From Polytrichum commune (Eukaryota; Streptophyta; Polytrichopsida; Polytrichales; Polytrichaceae), in assembly GCA_950295325.1 (NCBI GenBank), contig OX485808.1, forward strand, positions 29,842,527 to 29,906,526: DNA of 64,000 nucleotides, written 5' to 3'. This document shows, one piece after another, positions 42,796 to 56,123 of this stretch (its first letter is position 1; every line of letters begins with the position of its first letter). The position numbers were made by a program, and so were the translations under genes. Under the pieces are notes generated by a model. That model ran no database searches. It had not been told where the DNA came from and saw only the letters and a list, made by a program, of their open reading frames with translations.

Positions 42796-45435
42796 CTTGT
42801 TGAGTGAGGTAGGTTGTCATTAATCCTCCAGATGCGAACATTGCGTTGAAGCACAAAAGAACATGTGCTAAACTTGCCGGCAAAATAGGTTGAGCCAAGT
42901 ACTGCTTCCATCCCCGAATCAGAGCTTGTAATCCACCCTCAATTGCATATAGGACCACAAAAACTAGCTTAGAATACTACTATCAAAATGGGTGCTCAAT
43001 CTTACAACTTTGGTCGCCATTTTGAGCAAAAGTATGATTCGAAGGTTAATTGGAACAATAATATCAAATTTCATAAACCATTCCTTGGAGAATACATGAT
43101 TTTAACAAGCATATTAACAGTGCATATGTTTTTCTCTCATTTTACAATAAATTATTCATGGCAAGACTATACCTAGCTCTTCATGTTGAGCATCGAAGGT
43201 AGTGTTCTTGCTCTTGTCTAAATGCTTTGGACGTTGTAACGTGCCTTTGGATAGTTTATTACTAAGCTCCACTAGAGTCAATTGTATTAGAATAGCAAAT
43301 CCAATCAAAACATTGTGCTTGCAAATACTCATAACATGACCAATATGCACAAATGTGGAATATTTTATGCAACTTATTGTTATTAAAAGCAAGTGATGGC
43401 CTGCAGTGACATAAAATGCCAATCTAAGGTGGGTTTACTTTAGGGTCCAGGTTCAAGACACTCGGGTTCCAAACTAACCCTCAATGGACCTTACTTTTAG
43501 ACTCAAGAGTGGACCTAAGCTAGAGTTGAAGATTAGAGTTATCCTTATCGTCTCTACGAAACTCTTGGTTTGGTAGGGAGTTTTGGCCCACTTTTGACAT
43601 TCTATAATGTTTAAGGAGTGTTCAAATGGTGTTGGAATCCCCAATTTAAGCAAAATAAAGGGGTGGCATTTAACCTTGACCGAAAGATGGTTATATTAAG
43701 ACGGATTTCATGACAAACTTTTAAAGGCACCTAAACCGGTGCTTTTAAAGTTTAGTAACGAGTTCTTTTGGCCAAAGTCAAGTACCCCCCCCCCCCTTCA
43801 TTGCACTAAATTGGGGGTTTTGACCCACTTCAACATTCTAAAATGTCAATAGGTGGACTAAATCTCTCTACCAAACCATGCGTTTTTGAGAGACTTTGAA
43901 GATGAGTCTATCAATCCGTCAAACTAGGAGCATTTTCGTGAGTGGGCACCATCGAGATATAGTGGGAAAGTGATGCCACATTAGCAGCACTTCATTTTTT
44001 CATACCTCAGACGCGGACCCTAATGTAAAGTCTTGGGGTCCAAGATTCTACTCTCGACCAATAGTATCAATCGATTTTGGAGTTTCTTTGGTCTTGGACC
44101 ACCCAGAAGGGTCATAAGCACTTACCAGCAAAGGAAGGGTAATGACCATTGCTCCCACAGCCAGCTTCACACAAAGCTTTGGATTATATTTTGAAAGCAA
44201 CAGACCAAACACAAATGGGCCTGCTATCTGTGCATATTAACAATTCAAAAACAAAAAACATCATGAGACCCCTTGTTTGTAGGCTGATATGGTGTGATAT
44301 GAAGTCTGTTGTTAAAAGCAACTTGAAAATAAATAGCATATATTCTTTGAACAAAGGGGTACAAGGAACACATACCTCACAAACAACTTCAACTCAGCCA
44401 ATATAGAATGCTCTTCTTTGTTCAAACCTCCACACTACTACCTCCAAGCATGCACCAAAGACTTATCAAATATGGAAGGTGTTGTATGCAAACCGAGCAA
44501 CTCCTGACCATAACCCATGTTGAATTCATCGATAACTATTGTCATTAGTATAGCAGTCATTATTTGAGATTTTGTCTATTCTATTGATGTTATGATGAAG
44601 ATTGTCATTCAAGTTCTAGAATTGGAGTTGAGATCTAGAAGTTATAAGAGGTCAAATGCAGATGACTCTCTTTCTCTTTTAGTGATTGCATTGGCTATGC
44701 TCCCAAGGGGCTCCCAAATGTGATGTTGTTCACTATTCAACCTACAGTGGTAATGAAAATGAGCACATAGTCCAATCTCATCGTACACATGTAACCTTTT
44801 GGATGTCTGTTCATAACTACAAGCCTTGCCACATACCAGTCAAATATAGGTTTATTGGTCACCTATAAAGCCTCAACCTATCAAGAAGAGGCATCCTATC
44901 TTTGACATGTTCGGTACCAATGTAACGATATCTTATGACAAGGTAGAGAATGTAATATCAATATAACAAGTTAAAGAAATTTCTTATACAAACACCCACT
45001 TTAGGTGTGGTGATATGGTTAATCTTCTCCTCAGACAAACACTTCTAGGTGCCTTCTAAGAATTGATACGATGGCCCATTAACTCATATGGTTGCCCAAA
45101 AAGTTAATGACATACAACCGCTCAACATTGATCACTTTGTGCATACCTATATAATCACTTGTTAAGAAGTTGCAAAACAATCAAAACAACTCACAACCAA
45201 AAGTCATGTTGAAATAAAGTATAATTGTATTAGGTATCTTGCAATGAATTTCCTTTATGGATTGCTGACAATTTATGTGCTTCAATGGTAGTAGGAGGGA
45301 CCTACCTGGCTGACGAAGCTGATGACAGCCTCACTGAGAAAGATATGATGCATGACAACAATGACAGCTTGCAAGGCAAAACTCCAGGTGTGCTCCACAA
45401 AGCAAGAGGTAAAGTAGTTGCCATACACAAGTGAA
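42796..45435 (-). pseudogene. IREG3: Ferroportin-like transporter (IREG3/MAR1 type) pseudogene, four exons
   Basis: Read on the minus strand, four exon-like blocks appear in the order of plant SLC40-type plastid transporters of the IREG3/MAR1 group. Exon A (45435-45306) has VEHTWSFALQAVIVVMHH, matching the conserved VEQLW membrane segment. Exon B (44227-44126, exactly 34 codons) reads IAGPFVFGLLLSKYNP and on. Exon C (43400-43173; its 5' edge is uncertain) includes LSNKLSKGTLQRPK. Exon D (42958-42796) has QPILPASLAHVLLCFNAMF and GGLMTTYLTQQ. Donors are GTAGG, GTAAG, GTATA and GTATG. In the family the product moves metals or related compounds across the plastid envelope. Missing here are the N-terminus, the part between exons A and B, and everything after TQQ, so it is a fragment. 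Intron C-B holds a long inverted-repeat region (43.5-44.1 kb). The family call comes from memory of Arabidopsis MAR1. Confidence 0.65.
43500..44010. repeat. Imperfect inverted repeat in a pseudogene intron
   Basis: TTGGTTTGGTAGGGAG with the following TTGACATTCTATAATG (about 43563-43612) is matched in inverse by CATTCTAAAATGTCAA and CTCTCTACCAAACCATG (about 43833-43882). A C run of about 13 lies between the arms. Related arms occur near 56.1-56.5 kb, so this looks like a member of a small inverted-repeat element family. Confidence 0.55.
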
Positions 45436-48400
45436 CTATGCAAAACAACAACAACACAACCACCACCATTGTAAGGAAAAATGATGGGAAGGAAAAACAT
45501 GGAAATGTCTGACCAACAAAGCTGATCATAGCAACATGAAGTAGGGATTTGTACATCTGGGCTATCACAAAGAATAATGCAAAGTGCCGAACTCACTCCA
45601 TAAAACATGATGCAACAAACATGGGATACATTGTTGGCATGGCAACATTCCAACCCACGTCCCCTCACATAAGCCCAACGTTGACCTCTCTCTCTCTCAA
45701 GTTCTCCTTCAACTCATCTGGACTTTGATCAGGATCTGGTCGTTTTGCATACATCACATTTCATGTCTGGTAAGTTTTCAATGCATGCTCCCATCGGAAA
45801 GTTCCAATAAGTTAAGGGATAACTCTACCTTGCATAGTATAACCCCACTTGTATAAGACTAGGCTACATTTCATAATCCTAAGGTCATAGCCTTGTGACT
45901 CCTGTCATAATGTCGACTATTGCGTTCACCGCACACATGCACACAAAATATAGGATGTGCAAGAGTAGCAAGTAACTTCTCTTGCTCTTCCAGAGGTCAT
46001 ACCTAAGAAATCAATTGCAACCAACCCCAAAGAATAAAAAATAAATAAACATAGATAAACATTTGTTTAAACATTAATGCATTCTGTGTCAAATTGAAAC
46101 TCTTCCCTATATATATATTAATGAGAGAAACAAAATTTGAGACAATTTGAGACCAAAGAACCAAGTTTAATTCTTTTCCCAAAACAAAGGAGGCCACCAA
46201 GTCTTCGACAAAAGAGCGGCAACTCTCTTGATTTCATACTATGAAACCACTAAATCCTGGGATGGTAAGCAACTTAAGCATGATCAACATTGTCCACATG
46301 AGGTGTCCTAGGAATCCAAATCACTTTCCAAGTGTTCTCCCTGGGATAGAGATGGTTGTTGCCACCCCATCTTGGCATGTCAACGTTGGCAAGTGCCTCA
46401 TCATAGATGGCAACCCTCCCTACATCTTGGAGAACTTTTTGTCAATCAATTTTAGTAGTCAAGTAGAGCTTGCCAAATTGTTTGATGAATCTTCTTGATG
46501 TTCCACCTAGTGTTTAAAGGTCATTCCTTTCAACCCAAATGGTCCATAAAGTGATTGGCCTATACCCAAGTCTCTAACAAAGCAAGGAATCATGCTTAAT
46601 GGTTATCTTAGAAATGACAGTTGTATATTAATATCGCCTTTGGGCATGGATGTTTCAGGGAGTTTGAATAGACTTAGAAAATATGACCATGCTAGATTGT
46701 GGGAAGGTATCATTTGAGAGGTGAACTTTGGATACAAAGTTTCTAGGTGCACATTCACCTACTTCTAGAAAATCCCCTTTAAAATATCATATGAATGTTA
46801 AAGAAAGAAAAGTCTGTAGGGGTGCCATATCATTCGAAAGTTGACTACATATTGTCTAACAAACCCAAGTAGTTTCTACCTCCCACGTGACCCCCCTATC
46901 TCCGTACCTCCCTTCCTTCATCTCCTAATTATCTCCTTCTCTCTTCCTTCCTTCCTTCACTAATAGTTATGCCATTCGTGGATTTTCCGTTGCTTTCATA
47001 TAAAATATCCTCATTGACGCTCCAATAAGTTTCAAGATTTTGACTATGTTCAATGAAAAAAGTAGATGCATGCAAGGAGCGATGAAATAATCAAAGGAAT
47101 ATAAATCACATGCAACTATTAGTCAACACAAGAATGTTCATGATTATAGTTGTTAAAACAATAATCATGAGATCAAGTTGCTTTCACAGGCCATGAGCAA
47201 TGGATATGAATCTAAAGTGGTACACCGTTTATGGTATTGAATGTCACTTGCTATTTAATATTGCATAACGATATAACTTCTTACTATACATTTCAATTTT
47301 TACCAACATAGATTGAATAGGTTATACGAGCAGTATACAACCTACTTACATAAATGACTTTACTTGGTAAAACATTTACATTATTAGCAAAAAGTTATAG
47401 CGGTGATGAACTCCAAATAGAAAGTGACACTAAATACCATAAATGGTGTAGTTGAACTCAACCTTGAGATCATATCCCCAACCTTGCTTGCCTGCTAGTC
47501 CCTTCTAATTCCTTCTTCTACTTTCTACCATTGGCCATTCCAATTAAATTTCTTAATATTTGTGGTGCCCCAGCCCTCCGCCCCCAACCAATAATATTAC
47601 ACGAATCAAGGCATGTATATAGGAGAGCCTTATGTTCAACACAACAACTGCACAATAACCTTCTCTAGTTTCACATAAACATGCTCCTTCGAGGCACTTG
47701 AATGAAACCATCAATTTTTTTTTACTACAAAAACCCGAATTCATTTTAGCGATTCTTAAGCATGTGTAAGGACGCTCTCTTTCTATTGTAATGTAAGCGG
47801 GTCTTAAAACGGACACTTGTTGTACGATATGCCACACGCAATCAATGCGAAATGATTAGCAATTCCAAATCGTGTTTTTGGATTATCTTAAGAAGAAAAC
47901 CCTATTCATTGTGAATGTGAAGATTTTTTGGTTTAATAATTTGTTGAATAGGGCCCCCTCAATTATCTTGATTGTTACGTCTAGAATGGTGAACATGTTT
48001 TTAATACATAGTCCAATCTTTTTTCAACACATGTGTTTTTGGTGTCCGTTCTTAGATTCACACGCAACCATACACCACTCAAATATGTTACAGGTGTTTA
48101 TTTTAAGATTAGAGATTGTTTAGGCACATCCAACTAAGATGCTTGAATAAATATGCTCAAGAATCAAGGTTTTCATTGGACATGAAGCTTTCTTCCATCT
48201 ACCACAAATTAATTGAAGAGGCGTGTCCCCAATGAATCATTCTTAGGTTATCTGGATTACCAAAGAATCATTCCAATTGCATTGCAACCTAAATTGGCTA
48301 CTCAAGAATGTTATGTACCCAAGTTCACAAGATGCTCGACATGCCATTCGCCACTTGAATGTAGCCCAATATACGGCACACAAGGGATTTTAGAACACGC

Positions 48401-50466
48401 ATCGCACACCACAATAAGGTAAGTGGGTGTAATTTGGTTTGTTTTTCATGTTCCCCAACTTCTACCTATTTGATGTCAACAACAACTTGAAAACTTTTCA
48501 TGTTGCATTAGCAAACCTACAATGAAATATATGCAACAATACGATTGAAAATCAAGTCTCCCTTGATTTAGTTATGATTGTTAGAAGTGGATGTTTGTTG
48601 ATTTCTTAACTAGATACATAGGTCCTCCCAATTGTGTTCACTATGGAGTGTAAAGTAATTATTAAAATTTTGAAGATGTGGTCCAATCTCTTTTAAACAT
48701 GTGTCTTTATGATGTTTGTTCTTTGATCCTCACTGAACCACATGCCAATCAAACCTAGGGGTTCAATGAAGAGAACAAGCCTCTTAAGACCCATCTACCT
48801 TACATATCACATGAATTTTTTGGTCAATACTTTTCTACAATTCAAGTGGTTGTAGAGTTTTGTATCAAAGTTTCTTATCATAAAAATTCTATTCTTAAAA
48901 AGTGGCTCAAATACAAAGCCAGAAATACAAGAATTGGATCCTAAGCCATGCAAATTGCACGCACTTTGTATGTAATGGGTGAAATTTGAGGATGAGATCC
49001 GAACTTGGAAGATCTCATAATGTGACTTGGGTCAAATCTTGAGTATCAAGTTTCAAGTTGGTGGACGTTCCACTAAATTGGTGATGGGTTCTAAGTTGAT
49101 GTTCCACTAAGGAAACACAAATTTCAAGTGCATTTCGTCCCGTGGACACTTCACTCTTTCTTCTATCTAGTGTGGGTTTCATTATTTTCAAGCTTTCGCA
49201 CCACTTTAGTTATCTTGATCTAATGTGGTACACACTATAGTACGTTGTCACATTACTAAGCAAAATAAAGAAATTAATGTAGTGTGCAAGACATTACATT
49301 TCATGATTTAATGTGTCAAGCTTACATTTACACGCCTTAATCTCGAACAAATCTAAAACACACTATTCACATCAACCTATGGTGACATCATGGTAGGATG
49401 CAGTTGTCTTGAGTTTTTTAGAGATGTTTTTTAGTTTCAAACTACTAGTGACTGTGTGCAAGGAGCGGTGGCCAAACAATGGTGGCATAAGCCCGTGCAA
49501 TGATCCATACGAGCAATTGTTATTTGATTGAGCCACTTTATTTCACCAAATAACCTTCAATTAAAGTGGCTCATCCTAATATGTTGCACATTATTTAAGA
49601 GCCCACACTACATAAAACCAAGGGTGTAGTGTTGATACTTTATGAAGGAAACATGTCAAGTTTCATGCACACTTTTGTGAGCTGGAAATGGTATGTGATA
49701 GAAATGATAGGTTTTTTATTCTTCATGGAGTTTTCTAATCATAGATTTCACATGCTTTAACACATGAAAATCATTTCTTTTTTTATAAACATTTTTTAAT
49801 TCATTTTTCTATTTGATAAATCTTACATCACCTTTATTGAAAATTGATTTGAAAATACATGTCAACGATTATTTTAGTGGACCTTGAAACTATCTCCAAC
49901 TCATATGTTATATATTTAACTAAGTTATGAGTTAGACCCCCTCCTCCCATGCATTTTAGGACTTAACTAAACATGTTCAACCTCACAAACAATGTAGCCA
50001 ATAATTGCAGCACCTTAATGATAAAATTGAAGAAAGTACCAAACATTTGATCTATAAAAAAAATGTACAATTGTAACAAACTATTTGACCCAATATTTTC
50101 AAATAGTTACTAGTTAACTTGGAGTTTATTATTGAGCACCAAACAACTTACTAGCTAGTACCCCACCCCCAACTCTCATCATTCTCTTTAAAATGATTTT
50201 CAAGATTGATTTGCGTCAAACACCAAATGAGTTGACTTTTGAACCTTACAAGAATTTCATTACAAGTTTAATCAAACGTTAAAAGAATCAGATTCATTGC
50301 ATTTTTGTACAAGATGAACACCATCACAAGCAACGCCACTGAAAGGAAAGGGGAGGCAAAGGTCACTCAACGACCTCAGTAATGATTGTTGTTCAATAAG
50401 CTAGGAGAGCAGATTCATTGGACAAATAATGACATACTATTATATTAATTCAAGAAGAAAAATTAT
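45436..50466. other. Long repeat-poor non-coding stretch
   Basis: On the minus strand near 45510-45560, SLLHVAMISFVGQ echoes the end of ferroportin-like exon A and may be a duplicated scrap. Otherwise the short frames (for example 46241-46498, 47553-47837, 47872-48123) match nothing known. No element ends, RNA genes or clear tandem repeats were found; base composition is evenly AT-rich. Confidence 0.45.
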
Positions 50467-51741
50467 GGAGGACGTTAAGTTCCCCCACAAACTTTTCGGG
50501 GGAGGAATATTCGGGTAGGGGCAGCCGTCTGTCCAAAAAATCAAGATTTTCAGGACCCGACCGAAAATTGTTGTCCGCCCGCTTGACTTCGAAAAAATCA
50601 TTGTCCTTGCATTCTTGAAGGCCAATTATCCACAAATCTCATATTGAGAGCACTTCATTTTCAAGGTCCCAAATCCAATATATATGTTCACTTCCATTGA
50701 GTAAGTAAGCAATTGACCGGGATTTCAGTTTCAAAGTGGAACTGTCAATTAAAGCATTTACTTAACTTGGAAGTCAAAAATATTACAAAATCCTCATTAG
50801 CACTGAGGTTATCATTTTTGTGACTTACACCTAAAAGGGTCTTTGTTGTTCTAAAATGGAATTAGAGTAAGTGATTTATTTTCAATATTCTAAATTTTCT
50901 AAATTTTCATATTCTATAATAATTTAGTTAATACCTTCTACTCTCACAAATTTTCCATACGCATTTAAAGTAATTAAGTGTGATTGAATATAACTAAGTC
51001 CAATGAATTCTGATTAATCCTGATTAATTCTAATTAAGTCCAATTAAATCAGAAAGCATGCTTACCAAATTCATGAAGCCTAATTAATTATAATCATGAC
51101 GTACTTCATTTAAATCCAGTACATATTATAATTTATAATCAATTAGGCTTAACTAATTTGGTGAGCATTTTTTCTGATGTAATTGGGCTTATCTAGGATT
51201 AATCAGAATTAATTGGACTTAGTTATATTCAATCACACTTAATTACTTTAAATGCATATGTATACTTTGTGAAAGTAGAAGATATTAACTAGACTATAAT
51301 ATTAAAGATAATAAACATTAATCACTAATTTTAGTTCCATTTGAGAATGACAAAGACCCTTTTAATGGTAAGTCACAAAAATTATAACCTCAGTGCTAAT
51401 GAGGATTTTGTAACATTTTTGACTTCCAAGTTAAGTAAATGCTTTATTGGCGGTTTCACTTTGAAAATGAAATCCCAGTCAATTGCTTACTTACTCAATG
51501 GAAGTGAACATATATATTGGATTTGGGACCTTCAAGATGAAGTGCACTCAATATGGGATTAGTAATAAAGTGGCCTCCAAGAATGCAAGGGCAATGGTTT
51601 TTTTGAAGTCCGGCAGGCGGGCAACAATTTTTTGTCAGGTCCAGAAAATCTTGATTTTTTGGACAGGCGGATGCCCTTGCCTCGATATTCCTCCCCTACA
51701 AAGTTCGTGGGGGGGGGGGGGGGGGGGACTTAACATCCTCC
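50467..51741. mobile_element. Palindromic foldback element, copy 1
   Basis: The whole 1275 bp is one long inverted repeat centred near 51104. The left end GGAGGACGTTAAGT is matched by ACTTAACATCCTCC on the right, and the arms correspond for several hundred bases (ACTTCCATTGAGTAAGTAAG left, CTTACTTACTCAATGGAAGT right). Flanks AAAAATTAT (50458-50466) and AAAAATAAT (51742-51750) differ at one of nine positions. A 9-bp duplication with very long inverted ends suits a non-autonomous Mutator-type element (inference). A poly-G run of about 19 sits near the right end where the left arm has only five C. Confidence 0.85.
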
Positions 51742-52428
51742 AAAAATAATCACCCGGATGGTGACCCGTACTTCAACATCATGGGCCACATATTTGGTGG
51801 GTAGAGACCAAACTTCGCTTTCTCCATAAGTCTTGCAAGTTGCAAATCTCCCAAACCACTCTCAATGTTTTACTACAGGTTCATGGTCTACGTCTCCTTG
51901 TAACCACACTAGGCACATCCCGTGATGCAAGTTGAAATAAATTTTTGGACCACCACATGATAGGCTTGTCAAAGCACCATCTCTTGGTTACGTACCTTAC
52001 TACTTAAATTTTGAATTGATGATTGGAAAAAAGGGATTGTTAAATTGACACACATTGGTTGAAACGACCACATAGACATATAGAAAAGCGTTGGCCAAGT
52101 TTATGAATTCTAACATACAACTAATACCTTGCTCTTCTCTTCATGTGTACAATGAAAAAATTGAATTCTCATTGGCCATATTGACTACATAACGCATCTT
52201 TGTGGTTGTTTTAACATACTACGTTGTTGGTTTAACAATCCCCCCAAAAAACCATGTGTATGGTATTGTGATACTAGGAGTATGTATTATTTAGGTCAGA
52301 TATGCGAAGGGAGATAGGTAGCTTGACCAAACGGGAGAATTTGCATTAAAAAAGGAACACATAATAACCACTGGCCAATCGACATGTGTGGTAGACAATG
52401 AGTATGTAATGAGAATGGTTGTTGTTGG
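51742..52428. other. Spacer, no gene recognised
   Basis: Non-coding sequence between the foldback element and the second G-rich-end element. Nothing further can be supported. Confidence 0.4.
52421..52428. repeat. Target-site duplication GTTGTTGG, left
   Basis: Perfect match to 53060-53067 on the other side of the element at 52429-53059. Confidence 0.85.
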
Positions 52429-53059
52429 CTCGGGGGGGGGGGGGTCACTCCCTCTCATATTAATGCATACACGTGCGCTCAAGACCTATTTATCGGGGGG
52501 TTATTTATCTTGTAGAAATGATTATAAGGCATGGTATTTTTCAAAATAAAGGTAAATGCTTGTATTTTAATACACCCTATCATTAAGTATAATTTTTTGA
52601 GGGAATCATTCAAAAATACCCGATTTTACTTAAACTGCCAAAGAAAATTGGAAAGGAGATTGCAATTCAAACAACGCACAAAAATTCTCCCTCCTGGCAC
52701 GTAGGTAGAGAACAATAACTCCACATTGGATACGTTCGTTCAATAACGTTCAAGCCAACCAGCCTGCGGAGTCATCCATCCAAGCTTTTTCAACAGAAAA
52801 TTACCTCTTTTCATTCACTAGCACAAACCATACCCTAGACCCGCTACCCCTAGTAATTGTCTCCACGCTATTTACATATACTAACTAGATAAAAGAGGCC
52901 ATCATATGTGATGGTATTTTACATGTAAACATGTTTCATTATTTTTAAACCCTCTAGATTATATTTACATTTTTTGCAAAATTTATCTACAGTGAATATA
53001 TTAGACCCTATTTTTTATCGTATGTTGTTTCTACAATTTTCGCGAGTGAACCCCCCGAG
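52429..53059. mobile_element. 631-bp DNA element with G-rich ends, second family member
   Basis: It starts CTCG with 13 G in a row, then TCACTC. It ends GAGTGAACCCCCCGAG, whose inverse is CTCGGGGGGTTCACTC. So the inverted ends agree for about 16 bp apart from the G-run length. A perfect 8-bp duplication, GTTGTTGG, flanks it. No transposase is encoded. The ends and duplication length match the 336-bp element at 35145-35480, but the interior differs. Confidence 0.85.
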
Positions 53060-54290
53060 GTTGTTGGTTTGAGTAATGTCTTGTGGTTCTTGTAGTTCAC
53101 CGAAATGACTATGAATACCACTCATTGGTGCAAGAGCTAAGTTATATATATCATCACCCTCAACCTTTACTTCTAGAAAAGTTGACCTACAAGTGTGCTA
53201 GATTTTTATGTTACATCAATGGATTAATGCAATTATTTTATTAAGGATTTTTACATAAATTTGAAGAGGTCAAGTATCTATTCGGCCCTTTATCATCATG
53301 TACATGTTATCTAAAACATCATGAGTTATGTATTTCCATTATGTTTTATTTCTCAATGTGTGGCATGAGCCATACATAATGAGAAGATGCAAAAATGAAA
53401 CGAGGATGACTTTACCTTGGTATGCAAGGTTCTTGCATAATATATAGACCCCCATGGTATTAAAAACAACAACTTTGTTAAGTATCCATACCCTACTAGT
53501 ATGTGAAATGTGAAATCTCATTATAGATGTCATATTAATATCAACAAATATGACCAAACCAACATCAGTTTGGGCTTAGATTATTATTGCCTCTCGTACG
53601 GGAGCTTGTGGAAGGTCAAGGGTTGATTCACACGCTTTACACGACATTTTATGATATTTTCAATCTCACATGATGTGGAGGTTCTTGAAGTCTACTAGCT
53701 TTTCCACTTTTACAAATTAGAATGTTTTTGAAAAAATTTAAGATTTTAACTACATGACCTAACATGTTTTATTTCTCCAAAAAAAATAATCATTCGGATA
53801 TACAATAGCCAAATTTGACCTCATCATGATAAAATCCATACATATGCTACACATTTTGTGATTTTTATTTTCTGACATTTTAGGATTTGTAAATTCCATG
53901 TCTGCATTATTCAATTATCATTTCATTATATATATATATATATATATATAGGGTAATAAGGTTTGGACAGCTAAGTTTGTCGTGGGTCAACTTGTAAGAC
54001 CACACAAGGGCATGGGTGTGCACATACAAATTAATGGTCACTTTAAGGGAGCTAATTCAAAACGGCCTAATCAAACAGTTTTCCCATTTGTAATTTTGGC
54101 GATCAAGGAGAATTTGAAATTTAGTATTGAAATTTACAACACCATGGATATACATTCATAATACCCAACTGCCACTATAAAATTCAATGATGTTTTTTTA
54201 ATACTATACTCAGTACTTGGGTCAATAATGATTATGCCATGTTGAATTTTATGTTTCTAGCACAGTGTCCAGGGAGAATTTTGGGCATAA
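53060..54290. other. AT-rich spacer with TA microsatellite
   Basis: A (TA)n run lies at about 53928-53950. The minus-strand frame at 53339-53557 matches no family I know. Nothing else is seen. Confidence 0.45.
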
Positions 54291-54500
54291 TCAGTCAAAA
54301 TCCGAGTGCTTTCAAGTCCAACCGGTTACATGCTTGTGATCTTTCGGTTTTTATTTATTAATGTGGGTATATTCCATAGATTCCCCTAAAGTGATGGATA
54401 ATTTTCCTTGAAGCTTGAACTTTGATTGGTTTTGTCTCATTGAACTCAACCGGTTCATCTGTAACTAGCGGTCAGTTTTCCCCGGCCATTGATCTAGCAT
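54290..54500 (-). repeat. Dispersed CCGGTT-rich repeat, minus-strand copy
   Basis: Read on the minus strand it runs GATCAATGGCCGGGG, GATGAACCGGTTGAGTT, AAAGTTCAAGCTTCAAGG and ATCACTTTAGGGGAATC. This is the order seen in the 7.5-kb copy. Confidence 0.65.
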
Positions 54501-56123
54501 GCACTTACCGAAAGAAAAATGTATTTTGAAATATGGACACCCAAGTAATATAAATAAAAAGATAGAAAATCTTGATGATTTAGAGTTGGTTTGTATTAAA
54601 TATGTTGGGACCCGCACACAAGCAATGCCTACATAGCAACACACCTATTGTTGTAAAGAATTCTAACTTGCACCATTCACATGTAATTCACACAATGATG
54701 TCCAAAGTATGTGATTTGAATTGCACTATGTAGTCTCTTTGAGAACTCGCTAATCACTCAAAATTTAATTTGCATTAATATTCCAGTCTTTTGAAAATAT
54801 TCAACTCTTTCTCCAAGTCTAATTAGTCTACCTCATTTAAGAGAGACTTTGCAGCATACCGTAGAGGTCTCTCAAATTCATCTATATTTGTGTTGGCATG
54901 TAGTTTCAAGGTGGGATACTAGTGGGTCTTACCGAATGTGAGCATGACACATGGCAAGCTTGAAGGGAAAATCAATTAATTGTGTCGGAATAGAGAGCCC
55001 TCTATGGTGCTACCACTGGAGGTGCTTTACTAGCACGACCACCACATGTGGAAGCACACTAGTTTTTGTTAGTTATGTTAGCATTTGGTTCCCAATGGAT
55101 TTGTTGGCTCCATCTTACTTTTCACATCATAAAATCTTGGATACCCAAGACATGCAACAATCAACCCACACAACATTATTGAGCCATGTGGGTCGGTTTC
55201 ATGACCTTGGAATATGCCAAGGCCCTCGAACAAACTAGAAATATTTGTTATTATTCATACATTCAGGCTGAACTTGGAAATTTAGGTGGATTTATACTCC
55301 TAGCACTATGTGCAGGAATCCCAAGAATATTTGCAAAAAAAATTCTTTGTCCCAACATTACATCCTATAAGTACTATTTATAGCACACTATCATTGAAAA
55401 TACCAACACTCTACACAATACTCTTACTATTCAAAGTGACACTATTCATTATTCTTATCGGCGTCAATTTCCAAGTTTCATCCCATGAAGGTAGGATAGT
55501 GCCGGCCCATGACATATGCTGAATATAGAACGGGACACAATCATGCAATTGAATAATGTTATGCATGTTTTGGAACGCTATGATTGCATTGCCCTCCGTA
55601 TAAATGTGCTAATCATTAAAAAAGCTAAATGTAATTAATGCCAAGATAAATCAAAATTGATTGACCTTTATTACGATTGGCTAAAAGTGTGACTTTCATA
55701 CCTTATGGACAAGGTCAAGAACAATCATCAAATTGACCTTCTCACCTACCCAAATAGTAAATTAATTAGGAAAGGAACAAAATTTCTAACCACTTCAAGA
55801 TCCAAATATTGAAGTCCTTAATAGATCATTCCAAGCCATTTGGTCTAGATGATGTGCAACTTTATTAATCCAAAGTACAAGATACACAATTATAAATAAA
55901 TAACAAAAATAACAAAAATGCCTTGAAAAAGATATAGTTGAAAACGCTCACACCCACTTTTTGGCTTCATAAGAATTTGGGATATTTTAGTTGGTGTCTT
56001 TTGGAGATTTCTAGCACAATCCCCACTTAACCTTGAAAAGAAGAACATACAATAAAGTCTCTCAAAAGTTCATGTTTTGGTAGGCAATTTTGCCCCATTT
56101 TTTATAATTAACAATTACATTTA
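54501..56123. other. Spacer with weak gene-like scraps
   Basis: The frame at 55186-55383 contains AELGNLGGFILLALCAGIPR, a hydrophobic segment that looks protein-like but that I cannot assign. 54951-55238 is open without recognisable similarity. No reliable gene is called. Confidence 0.35.
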
